From positions 18,426,001 to 18,490,000 of the forward strand of contig NC_134129.1 of assembly GCF_040939455.1 (NCBI RefSeq): a DNA stretch of 64,000 nucleotides, read 5' to 3'. Each line of letters opens with the position of its first letter. Positions within the stretch are counted from its first letter, which is position 1. The stretch comes from Microcebus murinus. Its lineage: Eukaryota; Chordata; Mammalia; Primates; Cheirogaleidae. The notes below the pieces were generated by a model. The model saw only the letters and a list, made by a program, of their open reading frames with translations. It was not told the DNA's origin and made no database searches. The position numbers were made by a program, and so were the translations under genes. Of this stretch, positions 38,346 to 49,696 are shown piece after piece.

Positions 38346-39946
38346 ATTCAATATGTTCCTTCCTTCCCCTGAAAAACAAGATCCCCTGAGAAGTGAGATT
38401 TTTCTTTTTTTTTTTCCCAGAGAACCTGCTGTTCTAAATTTTTTGTTTGTCCTCGTTCAATATACTGTTTCCATCTCTGTGTCAAATGCCAACGTGGAAA
38501 GTACTTTTATTGTCACGGGCAATCTGTGCATCCACGAACACAGAAATTAAGCATGACGTCGATACAAAAGCGAAGTTTGTTTACTGGCAAATCTTATGGT
38601 CATTTGTTTTGGAAGCAAAAGAAGAGGTATGAAAATTGAAATATAGACACAAAACCCCACAAAATCTAAAGTGGAATACCATAAGGTACTGTAGGGTCTT
38701 TTCATTAAACTCTCAATGTCATTCGGATTCGGTTGATGAACTTTTATCACAGAGGTTTTTTTTTTTTTTAATAAAATATCTGTCGTCGAATGAAGATGTT
38801 AGATCTAGATGGAATTTTAAAGATTACTTATCAATGACAAGTCCGCCCATTTCGTTTTGGAGATGAAAAAACTGAGGGTGAGTTAAATGTCTTGCCCAAA
38901 ATCATGTAACAAGTTAGTGATTGCCTTCTAACTCGAGGGGGAACAAACCCACAGATGAAATAAATACCTGCTCATGGTCTCTCGGCTCATAAGTGGCAGC
39001 TCCAACTGCCCCTTTTCTCAGCTTCACCATCATGACTACCCCAAAATTGAAAAAAGCTGAACTAAAAAAAAAACTGAGTCATTTAGAACCTAGTCGAAAG
39101 AGAAGTGAAAAATTGGCTTCGTTGGTGGAGAACTGAAGCTCACAGGCTGATTTACAGCAGGTAACAGAGGGTTTCTGTCCCTGCCTCACCTTATGGGGCC
39201 TTTTCTTGGCTCTGCTTGGAAACACTCTGGGTACCTGAGTCGCCCTATTTATGAGTCACTCTCAATTACTTACACCCTGAAGTTGAGTTGAGCCCGAAAG
39301 ATGGGAAGCTCTGAATAGGGCCGGTAAGAGAAGCCCAGAAGTAATCACACCTACCATTACAAAGCTCTGTGTTGTGCAGAGTGCTATGCTAGGTGCAACT
39401 AAGCATTGTATAAACTGACTCTAGAGAAGAATTATGGATGTCAGAGCCGATCATTCAGAGCTTCCAGACTTCCAGACACACAAACCTTTAGCAAGATGAG
39501 AGAGAGAGGGAAGAGAGAGAAAGAGAAACCAATATATCCTGTAGCAAAGATGCTTTGCTGCCTTGCATTCACTTTTATTGGATGCATTTTTTTTTTTGAA
39601 ATGCAGGTATGAGCAACCCTGGTTTGAGGATATCTGTGAAGGTAGGTAATAACCGGGCTTAACCAATTCGGTGGTGATAAGTTATACTGATTTACTAGTT
39701 GATGGTTTAGAAGACAATAAATGGCTCCTCTTGTGTTTGCAAAGCCCAAACCACATATTGGCAGAAGCATTACCACAGAAGGCTGGGATAGAAATGGAAT
39801 GACATTTCAGCCCAACACATTCTGTTTATTTAAGCTGTTGTTGATATTTGTCCTTGAGGCTCAATTTAATTTACCCTCCATGAAAGAAGCCATAGCTACT
39901 TTACATTCATATTCATGACTTACTCTCATAATTCCCTTTGATTAAA
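38346..39946. other. Mostly unrecognised, two MIR-like pieces
   Basis: 38800-38930 (GAGATGAAAAAACTGAGGGT) and 39345-39425 (TGCAGAGTGCTATGCTAGGT) look like diverged antisense MIRs. A GA-rich patch lies at 39497-39528. No gene is supported. Confidence 0.45.
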
Positions 39947-40305
39947 AATTGATCAGTATTGGCCGGGCATGGTGGCTCACGCCTGTAACCCTAGCACTCC
40001 AGGAGGCCGAGGCGGGAGGATCGCTCAAGGTCAGGAGTTCAAAACCAGCCTGAGCAAGAGCCAGATCCCCGTCTCTACTAAAAATAGAAAGCAAACTAAT
40101 TGCCCAACTGAAATATATAGAAAAAATTAGCCGGGCATGGTGGCGCATGCCTGTAGTCCCAGCTACTCTGGGGGTTGAGGCAGGAGGATCGCTTGAGCCC
40201 AGGAGTTGGAGGTTGCCGTGAGCCAGGCTGATGCCACGGCACTCTAGCCGGGACAACACAGTGAGACTCTGTCTCACAAAAACAAAGCAAAAACTGATCA
40301 GTATT
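39947..40305 (+). mobile_element. Full-length Alu with TSD
   Basis: Body 39961-40291 starts GGCCGGGCATGGTGGCTCAC. Duplications AATTGATCAGTATT (39947-39960) and AACTGATCAGTATT (40292-40305) differ at one base. Confidence 0.95.
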
Positions 40306-40843
40306 AATTTCAAGTAAGCAAGATATATTCCTTTTCTTATTTTTGTTTTCTTTTACAACTATTTTTTTTTCCTATGGGGCAATATATTATAACAGTCTAT
40401 AATACCCAAGGGTGAAAGACTTGGAGCTGGGAGACAGAATGAGCTGGCTGGAAGCCCAAAGCAGGTAGCCGATGGTGCAGACACCATGATGGGGTATGTC
40501 CTTGATCTGAAAACGATGATAGCTGAGTAGAGGTCTGGGGAAAATCCTCAACAGTTATTGAGTGGGAGTAGCAAAGGTAAATAAGGGTGGCACCTGTTAA
40601 CAGATCCAAGGCTCCCAGAACAAGAATTACAAAGGAGAGGCGCACCAGGCATGGTATGGGAGAAGGAGATGAAGGGTCTTGGAGTGGGGATGGGGAGCTA
40701 GCCATGGGGTAGAGCCGCACAGACAAACAGCAGTGTGCCTGGCCAAAGACCCAGAGGAGGTCAGAGGGAAGACCACCCCGCTTTAATTGTTGACCAGCCT
40801 GCCTGAGTGAGCTTCTAACCCCAAGTCTTCAATGTAAAGGTTT
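40306..40843. other. No confident feature
   Basis: Unique-looking sequence. The block 40620-40760 may be diverged LINE, not claimed. Confidence 0.35.
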
Positions 40844-41878
40844 GGATGCACATTCATTACTTTATTTATCTATTTATTTATTTTTCAGCATATCGTTGGG
40901 GGTACAAATGTTAAGGTTACGTATATTGCCCTTGTCCCCCCCTCCCCCGAGTCAGAGCTTCAAGCGTGTCCATCCCCCAGATGGTGCACATCTCACTCAT
41001 TGTGTATGTATATACCCATCCCCTCCTCCCCCCCACCTGCCCAACACCCGATACATGTCATTCCAATCTGTTCACTTAGGTGCTGATCCGTTAATACTGA
41101 TTTGCTGGTTGAGTACATGTGGTGCTTATTTTTCCGTTCTTGAGATACTTCACTTAGTAGAATGGATTCCAGCTGTATCCAGGAATATACAAGAGGTGCT
41201 AGATCACCGTTGTTTCTCAGAGCTGAATAGTACTCCATGGTATACATAGACCAAATTTTATTAATCCACTCATGTATTGATGGGCACTTGGGTTGTTTCC
41301 ACATCTCTGCAATTGTGAATTGTGCTTCTATAGACATTCGAGTGCAGGTGTCTTTTTCATAGAGTGACTTTTGGGTAGATGCCCAGTAATGGGATTGCTG
41401 GATCAAATGGTAGATCCACTTGTATCGCTTTAAGGTGTCTCCACATTGCTTTCCACAGAGGTTGAACTAGTTTGCAGTCCCGCCAGCAGTGTAGGAGTGT
41501 TCCTCTCTCTCCACATCCACGCCAGCATTTGTTGTTTTGGGACTTGTTAATAAAGTCCATTCTCACTGGAGATAAGTGATATCTCATTGTGGTTTTGATT
41601 TGCATTTCCCTAATAATTAGAGATGTTGAGCATTTTTTCATGTTTGTTGGCCATTATTCTGCCTTCCTTTGGAAAGTTTCTGTTCATGTCCTTTACCCAC
41701 TTTTTGATAGGATTGTTTGATTTTTTTTCCTTGCTGATTTTCCTGAGTTCTAAATGGATTCTAGTTATCAGCCCTTTATCGGATGTGTAGCTTGCGAAAA
41801 ATTTCCCCCCCATTCTGTGGGTTGTCTGTTTGCTCTCTTGACAGTTTCTTTGGCTGGATGCACATTCATTACTTTATT
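40844..41878 (-). mobile_element. L1 insertion with long TSD
   Basis: GGATGCACATTCATTAC and following TTTATT occur at 40844-40866 and 41856-41878. The body (about 40867-41855) is antisense: T-rich tail, 3' UTR, then ORF2 C-terminus ([41 protein letters not shown]). 5'-truncated; the ORF2 frame is broken by several changes. Confidence 0.95.
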
Positions 41879-42596
41879 ATGACAGGCAATGGGGAAATCG
41901 GATGAAATATTACAGTCATTGGCTTTATAAGAGCATACATTTCATAAATCTTAAGAAAAGCTGCTTACGTCACCACAAATTAAAAGGCACTCAGATAAGG
42001 GTCGCCTACCTGGACTAACACGTATGTGCGGGCATGCACATGTGTCATGATTGTCTCAAGAAAGGCGAAGTCTGAAACATGCAATGAGAAGCTTAGGTCA
42101 GAGTCACCCACAAACGTAAATGACCTGCCTTACAAAGCAGAGGACATTATCAAAGCCTGATTGTCAAGTCATCAGTAAATCATTCATTACGAGACCAATG
42201 GTCTCCTAAATTCATCTAATGCTGCATTTATTCTAGTGCGCTTACAAAAAGGCTTGTTAGATCGTAGGGCACAGTGATCCATCCTTTTTTTTTTTTTTTT
42301 TCCTCTTCCTTTGTAAAAGCACGCTATCAATCAAGGCATTTCTATAGCACTTCAGCAGAGGAGGTCAGGGTGGCCTGTTACTCATGAATATCTGATAATT
42401 TCACATAGTATATCGCATCTAATCTTCCATCACCGGCAAGATTAAAGCCAATTCCCTCATTTCCCCACAAGCCTGGCCACCTCTTGAGTTGGTGATGTCA
42501 ACAGAAGTACAGAACGACCTTATTTATAAAGACAGAACATTGCGATGAGCAAAACACTTCTAGAGATGAGAACCTAGATATTCTGAGATATTTGCT
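41879..42596. other. No gene; poly(T) at about 42283-42301
   Basis: Unique-looking sequence; no repeat family recognised. Confidence 0.4.
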
Positions 42597-43080
42597 AAAT
42601 GGGCTGCAAGGCTGTGGAAACAGCCCAAGTGCCCATCAATCCAAGAATGGATTAATAAAATGTGGTATATGTATACCATGGAGTACTATTCAGCTCTAAG
42701 AAACAATGGTGATATAGCACATCTTATATTTTCCTGGTTAGAGCTGGAACCCATACTACTAAGTGAAGTATCCCAAGAATGGAAAAGCAAGCACCAGATA
42801 TATTCTCCAGCAAACTGTTATTAACTGAGTAGCACCTAAGTGGACACATAGGTACTACAGTAATAGGGTATTGGGCAGGGGGGAGGGGAGAGGGGGGCGG
42901 GTATATACATACATAATGAGTGAGATGTGCACCATCTGGGGGATGGTCATGCTGGAGACTCAGACTTTTGGGGGGAGGGGGGGAAATGGGCATTTATTGA
43001 AACCTTAAAATCTGTACCCCCATAATATGCCAAAATAAAAAAAAAATTAAAAAAAAAAAAAAAAAACGAAATAGACTGCA
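42597..43080 (+). mobile_element. L1 3' end with diverged TSD
   Basis: Sense L1, body about 42609-43068: GGCTGTGGAAACAGCCCAAG through the ORF2 end, a G-rich 3' UTR of the ATGGTCATGCTGGAGACTCA type and an interrupted A tail. AAATGGGCTGCA (42597-42608) and AAATAGACTGCA (43069-43080) match at 10 of 12. Confidence 0.92.
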
Positions 43081-43636
43081 GAGTGTTGCAGGAAGGAGGG
43101 CCTTTAAAAATACTGTTATCTCAACATCCCTAGTTGACATTAGGAAACTAAGGCTCCCGGGTATTGGTGACTTGCCAAAGTTTGGGAGCTGTGGGACCAT
43201 CGACCCCCCCAGCCCACTGCACTTCCTGCTGCACCAATCTTCCCCCACCTGGTGGACATGTGCAACAGATGGTGGGCAAGATGATCTTAACTAATTTAAG
43301 AACTAGCAGAGAATAGCATAGTGAGAAAGTTACTCTCTTTTTAAACATCTTTCAAGACTTTGGATTTATGTCTAGCAGAAAGCCTTGGTGTGAAGCTAAT
43401 ACAGTTTTTAGTGTCTTTATAACGTCTACTCATCTCCGATTTTAACTAAGGGAGCATGTTGGAGGCATGGTGGGGAGAAGCATTTGGTTAGAATTTAATG
43501 ACATCTTTTTTATCGAATCCATGTTTAAAGTTACCTTCTATTTTTCCGAGTGGTGTCTGTTTTCCATTTATAACAGTGACCCATAAGGTTTCTTTTTAAA
43601 TAAATTAATTTTGGTAATGAATTAGAGTTGATATAA
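43081..43636. other. No recognised feature
   Basis: Unique-looking sequence. Confidence 0.4.
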
Positions 43637-43983
43637 AAATATTATGTATGGCTCACGGCTGTAATCCTAGCACTCTGGGAGGCCGAGGCGGGAGGATTGC
43701 TCAAGGTCAGGAGTTCGAGAACAGCCTGAGCAAGAGCTAGACTCCGTCTCTACTATAAATAGAAAGAAATTAATTGGACAACTAATATATACAGAAAAAA
43801 TTAGCCGGGCATGGTGGTGCATGCCTGTAGTCCCAGCTACTTGGGAGGCTGAGGCAGGAGGATTGCTGAGCCCAGGAGTTGGAGGTTGCTGTGAGCTAGG
43901 CTGACGCCATGACACTCACTCTAGCCTGGGCAACAAAGCGAGACTCTGCCTCAAAAAAATAAAATAAAATAAAATATTATGTA
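43637..43983 (+). mobile_element. Alu lacking the first ~10 nt, with TSD
   Basis: Begins at TGGCTCACGGCTGTAATCC. Tail is (AAAAT)n. AAATATTATGTA at 43637-43648 and 43972-43983 is an exact duplication. Confidence 0.94.
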
Positions 43984-44095
43984 AATAATATTTACAAAAT
44001 ACAAATAATATATTTATTATTTGTATGTAAATAATAATAATTTATATGTAATAATAATTTATATGTAAATAATATTTACAAAATAATAATTACAA
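43984..44095. repeat. AT-rich tandem (AATAATATTTAC)n
   Basis: Imperfect repeats of TAAATAATATTTACAAAATA and TTTATATGTAATAATAA next to the Alu tail; probably expanded from tail and TSD sequence. Confidence 0.75.
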
Positions 44096-45901
44096 AAATT
44101 AGAGAGGGGATAGTAGGTGATTAAAGTTGGGTGAAGCCAAATACAGCAGTATCATCTACACCAGCTGTAAGTTTATAAATTCTTGTATCAGCATAACTTC
44201 ACATATTACCTAAAGTTATTTATATGTATTTAATTATTTTGCGAAACAGGCAGCTATTTAATGATTTTGTGAAGCGAGCAAAGCGAGCATTGCTATCTCT
44301 CTGTTTTACAGTGAAAGAAAGTAGAGTCCAGAGGAATCAAACCACTAACATATGATCACAAAACAAACCATAGGGCACCAAGAGAAGTTGGATTCATTTT
44401 CCCCAGAGGTTACTCTGTCTTGTTACAGAGCCCACTATTGTATCCAGAAGTCTCTTGCCTCAGTAAAAATGGACAGTTTGCTATGAAAAATAGCCAGTAG
44501 GCATTAATCATATTTTCATGGGTTCTAATATCTAATACTAGGAAAAGGCCATTCGAGTACATCCTGCCTAAAATACTCAATGTGTAGAAATTGGATAAAT
44601 GGAGATTCTTCAACCCTTCGATATGAGGGATAAGAAGTAAGAGGTATATTTACAAAGTTTACAACTGTGATCCTCGATCACAAAAATTGTATACCTTATT
44701 TGAATGTTTGAAGGACCGTAGAGTGAATACATGGCATAAAATGTAGAGGATAACAAGAAGAAAATATAATATTAAGCGTCCAAATTCAATGTCTGATGCC
44801 TTGACAATTCAGAACAACTTTATCACCTGCATGTGTGTCAAGTTTACATAAGCTACTTTCGTACGAATTTCCTTACTCAAGTTTCAAAACAATCAAGAGA
44901 TTGAGATCATCACAGTTCTGCAAATGAAGACACCGAGGTTCTGAGAAGTCAAATGACAAGCCTGAATCTCTTGAATCGTGCCTCAGTATCTGCACGCACA
45001 TGCCCCCATTGCCGTATCTCCATCACGATCTGGGAATGGCAAAATCCGATCTTGTGGCTATGTCTGATCCATTAAGTTCTCTGGGCCTTAGTTTCAGGCA
45101 GTTTTTCAGAGATATCAAAGGCTTCGTTCTGTCATCTTAAGCTGGGATTATTTTTTTTATGCACAATATCCCGTTCCTCAGGATCATTATTCATTGTAAA
45201 ACATGATCTCCCAGGATTAGCGCTGAGTCTTCTTCTCTTTCATCCCAGCTCCTGGATACTGTTCAAGCTGTAAAGATACACGCCCACCTGATGCAGTGGT
45301 CTTGCATGCCGATGCGGTCTCACAATATTGTGAAGTGTGGTCAGAGCAGTTTCATCCAAAAAGACATGAATCTAAGCAAATCTCATTTGTGTCTGCCCGC
45401 AAATCTGTAAATTGGAGTGCAATTAGAGAGGAGCCACAGGAGTCCCTCTCTCGGCCTAAACATCTCCTCCCCACCTGACTGGTCAACCTACAGGGTCATT
45501 GTTTTTAATTAAGGAATTTGTCTCTTGAAGGCCTTATTAAAAAGATCATAAGTTACTGAGGACAGATTACACAGCAGTGTGGACTAATGCGTCCATTCGT
45601 CATAACGTATTATGTTTTTATGACATTTAATACTTCATACTTACTCTTTGCTCTCATCCTCACAAGTTCTACCTTCCAAAATTGATGGAATGGTATTATT
45701 AGTTCCACCTCGTACACGAGGAACAGGGAGCGTGTGCTATTTGCCACGTATGCAGAGCTAATTAGTGACGTTCAGTACAGGGCCCTAGTTCTTCACTGAG
45801 TGGCCAGGGCTCTCTCTACGCCGATTTCTCTTAGCAGAGAGCAGGACCCTGAAGAAAGGGGACTCTGGACACTTAGGATGGAAAAGAAGAGTTAGACTCA
45901 G
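44096..45901. other. Mostly unrecognised, MIR-like pieces
   Basis: 44870-44990 (CAAATGAAGACACCGAGGTT) and 45640-45760 (CCTCGTACACGAGGAACAGG) resemble diverged antisense MIRs. No gene is supported. Confidence 0.4.
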
Positions 45902-46117
45902 CAGGGGTCCTCAAACTTCTTAAACAGGGTGTGAGGGGGGCAGTTCGCTGTCCCTCAGACCGCTGGAGGGCCGGACTATAGTTTAAAAAAAACTATGAAC
46001 AAATTCTTATGCACACTGCACATATCTTATTTTGAAGCAAAAAAAAAAAAAAAAAAACAACAACAAACGGGCAAATCACCCGCATGTGGCCCGCGGGCCG
46101 TAGTTTGAGGACGCCTG
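45902..46117 (+). mobile_element. hAT-type MITE, copy 1
   Basis: 216 bp. Left end CAGGGGTCCTCAAACTTC and right end GTAGTTTGAGGACGCCTG are inverted repeats. Interior: CTGTCCCTCAGACCGCTGGA, CATATCTTATTTTGAAGCAA, a poly(A), and CGCATGTGGCCCGCGGGCCG. Possible 8-bp duplication GTTAGACT/GTTAGAGG (6 of 8). Same family class as many mammalian hAT MITEs; no transposase. Confidence 0.85.
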
Positions 46118-47830
46118 GGTTAGAGGGTACAGAAGTCCAGGGGGTAGATCTTAGGCTGGGGGTAGTGGCCAATACTACGTCATTGTTATAAGAAAAGCTG
46201 GTTATTAAATGGCAGGGAGGAGGGTCCAGAGATGGAATTACAGCTTTATAGGATGTTAGAGCTGAAAGATACCCTCAGGCACACCGGGTGTCCCACTGTC
46301 TTTTTTGCGGACACTCAAAATAATCTTGCAAGGAGAACCAAGAAGCAGACTGAAGGACACGCGGGAAGGAAAGGACAGAGGTGACATAAGAGTCAGGCCA
46401 CCTCACTTCATGCTCCACCACTCATCTCGCTGCCTTGTCTGCTGAGATCATTTCCAGTGTAAACAGTGAAAAGTAATGGCGTGGAGGCGATATTTTGGAT
46501 GGAAAAGGTAATTCTTTGGGCTAAGTGAAAAGGGCAGAGGAGAAAAAAAAAAAAAGTGTTAAAGAACAGCCTATCCCCGCAGTGAGCCAGGCATCTGTTA
46601 AAATTTTCCAGTGACTAATAAAAATGCAGTAATAGTTCTCATCCTTAACAAAAACACAAAGCTAATGAGGCTTTCAAAAAAACCACTCTGTGGGTCTTTG
46701 ATAAGCTAATTTTTAGCGAGCAGGAAGGGAAGAACAAAGCATCTCGTGTGGTTCCTCTAAAACTTTATTTAGAAGGGTGTGATATTCTGTAGGCAAACTC
46801 TTCATTGAGTGATTGGGCTTTTCTTCGCGTGATTGAGAGAAGGTGCAGTATTTTTAGCAAGTGTTTTGACAGGGGAGACTTAGCAATTTGTAAATAATAG
46901 AAAACTTGCTGATTGTACATTCTACTCAAAATATATCTGTCTCAGAGGCATTTTTAAGGAGCATAATACAGATGACATGGAATAGGTAGGAAAAAAAAAA
47001 CCCAGCTACTGTATGGATATTTCGCTCTAGTTTATTATATCAGTTCCATGTTCCAGGTAGATGGGAGGGAGGTCATCTTTGCCATGTGGGTGGCTTAATG
47101 TATATTAAGCCCACCCCTTAGAATATTTTGCAGCCTAAAGTCTTTACAGGAACACTGTATTCAGAGGAAATCTAGCTCCCAACAAGCTGAGGAATAGGGA
47201 GTAGATATTCACCTTCTCCAAGAACACAGTTCTTTAAATCAGGATCCAATGATATCCACGGTAACACCGACCAACTTTTGGGACTCAGGTAAATTTCACT
47301 TTCCGATGGAGTTCCATTGCACTTTCAAGTATGTAAGGCGGATCTTTTGTCATGCAAAGTTTGCTGGAAGGCAGGGGTCCGGAAGAGTGTGTACTTAGAG
47401 TGACTGGCCGCAGGGGTCAGGGAGAAAAAGAAGAGGATGATGAGTACACCCTCGGTGGGCATAGCAGGTGGCAGTGCCACACCGATGTGATTTTATAGCC
47501 TAACCTATGGGCGTGAGGGGCTGTTAATTCATGACTTGGTCTCAAGAATGTGGGATGTGAGCAGTGGGCCAAGGAGAAAGGAAAGCTACCATCCGTGAGC
47601 TTCTTTAGAAGGGAGCCTACAATGCTCCCCCCCTCCCCGCCCCCGGTGAAATCAATTTGCTAAACGGGTGCATTCAGGAAGGAAGCAAGAGAAGCAGGTA
47701 TTCGATGGGAAAAATAGCTAAGCCAGCGTGTTGGTGGAGAAGAACTTTAATCTGTCCTGCAGGGTAACCCTGGGACATAAATTGTACCACACATTACAGA
47801 GTTGTTCTACCTTGGGGCAAGAGTGCTGCC
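46118..47830. other. No recognised feature
   Basis: Unique-looking sequence with short A runs. 46250-46330 (GGATGTTAGAGCTGAAAGAT) may be a SINE-like relic, not firm. Confidence 0.4.
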
Positions 47831-48167
47831 TTTTTTGTTTGTTTGTTTTTTGAGACAGAGTCTCACTCTGTTGCCCAGGCTAGAGTGCCGTGGCGTCAGC
47901 TTAGCTCACAGCAACCTCAAACTCCTGGGCTCAAGCGATCCTCCTGCCTCAGCCTCCCCAGTGGCTGGAACTACAGGCATGCGCCACCATGCCCGGCTCA
48001 TTTTTTCTATATATATATTAGTTGGCCAATTAATTTCTTTCTGTTTTAGTAGAGACGAGGGGTCTCGCTCTTGCTCAGGCTGGTCTCAAACTCCTGACCT
48101 TGAGTGAGCCTCCCGCCTCGGCCTCCCAGAGTGCTAGGATGACAGGCGTGAGCCACCTCACCTGGCC
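47831..48167 (-). mobile_element. Full-length Alu
   Basis: Antisense Alu with a TTTG-rich tail. CTCAGCCTCCCCAGTGGCTG and linker TTAGTTGGCCAATTAATTTC are present. CTTCTTCTTCTT microsatellite follows at 48169-48182. Confidence 0.93.
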
Positions 48168-49026
48168 CTCTTCTTCTTCTTCTTTTTTTTTTAAATATGA
48201 AATTGGCTGCTGGCTGCTGGGGTCGGGGTGAGTAAGCGCTCAGGCAAGACTCTCACTGGACCCAAGGCAAATCTCGGAGAAGGAAGCTGCTGGGAGACCC
48301 TGCAGCTGCAGCTCACAGCTGCTTCGGGTCGAGTTCACCAGGCCCCGAAGGGCTCGCCAGGCCAGGGCTAGGAAACTAATCCAACCGCAGGGGTGACTCA
48401 CAAAGGGAGCAGTCAGCAGTCCATATTTAAAAGACCATATGGCATTGTGCTTTGGCCCGAGCTGATGTGGACCCAAGGGGTATGTGTGGTCTACTTATGA
48501 GACAAAGCAGTGGAACCTCCAGGGAAATGGACCATTGGGCCAAGAGCTTCATGAGACGAAGGCGTCCACCAGCAGGTGAAGGAACAAGAACACAGACCAG
48601 CCTCTTAGAAGAAACGGGCTGCCCAGGTCTAGCAGATGGTCGGGACCCTACCCAATCTTGTTGTGATCAGACAAAGCAGTCAGTCGGTTCCACCTGCAGA
48701 ACTGGAATAGAAAACCAGGAAACGAGACAAAGTCTACATCTGACTGGCAAAACAGAGGGGAGATGAGGGCAAGTTTACAGCTTGGTGAACGCTCAGGGAC
48801 ACGGGGTTTCCTTATTCACACAAGGATTACAGAAGGAAAACTAATTCTAGGCCCCCCTGGCTGGTGGATTTTCCTCTACAGCTATACTCGATGTTTATTT
48901 CTGGGTTGACCCGAGCAGGCTCCAAGGGGGTCTAGGTTGCCCGGCTTCTGTGACTTCTGCATTTCTGGAAAAAGGAGATGCCAAACACTTCAACCCCTAA
49001 TCTCAGTATTCTTAAATATCCATTGC
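48168..49026. other. Unrecognised; 104-codon frame without domain
   Basis: A plus frame at 48452-48766 is Arg/Thr-rich with no recognised motif. No repeat assigned. Confidence 0.35.
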
Positions 49027-49028
49027 TA

Positions 49029-49694
49029 CCGTGTTTCCCCGAAAATAAGACCTACCCATAAAATAAGCCCTAGCAGGATGTCTAGGCATGTGCGCCATGG
49101 AAGCCCTACCCCGAAAATAAGACCCAGTTACAGGCGTGGCTATGAAAATCAGCCCTAGTGATGGGCGTGGCTATGAAAATCAGCCCTAGTGATGGGCGTG
49201 GCCATGAAAATCAGCCCTAGTGATGGGCGTGGCTATGAAAATCAGCCCTAGTGATGGGCGTGGCTATGAAAATCAGCCCCAGTGATGGGCGTGGCTATGA
49301 AAATCAGTCCTAGTGATGGGCGTGGCCATGAAAATCAGCCCTAGTGACGGGCGTGGCTGCGCAGCGCATCTGCACAACCCATGCGTGTTGTCACGGAGCG
49401 GGAAAGAACACGAGCAGCCCTTCTCATCTGCCCTGTGAGAGCTCTAGTGCTCCACAGGAGAGATCGGGGCCAGTGGTTCTAAAGGAAATAGAGTCGCAAG
49501 ACATTCAGGATGGGATTCGGGGTTTGGAGAGTGATGATGATGTTCCAGAAGAAGACGACTTCACTCTATTTAAATAAATGTTGATGGCTGAAACGTACTT
49601 AAACGAAATAACACATCCCCTGAAAATAAGCCCTAGGGTGTCTTCTTGAGGGCAAATAAACATAAGACTCTGTCTTATTTTCGGGGAAACATGG
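49029..49694 (+). mobile_element. TA-flanked pogo/mariner-like element, copy 4
   Basis: 666 bp, sense. Ends CCGTGTTTCCCCGAAAATAA and TTTTCGGGGAAACATGG, flanked by TA (49027-49028 and 49695-49696). The longest 31-bp array of the four: eight clear units plus one variant (about 49112-49366). The shared frame is open for 77 codons (49344-49577; TGVAAQRICTTHAC ... SQDIQDGIRGLESDDD ... EEDDFTLFK). Subterminal text CCTGAAAATAAGCCCTAGGG repeats the TIR-type motif. Confidence 0.92.
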
Positions 49695-49696
49695 TA

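Noticed and set aside
48452..48766. 104-codon Arg/Thr-rich frame
   Set aside because: No recognisable motif and no evidence of constraint readable from sequence alone.
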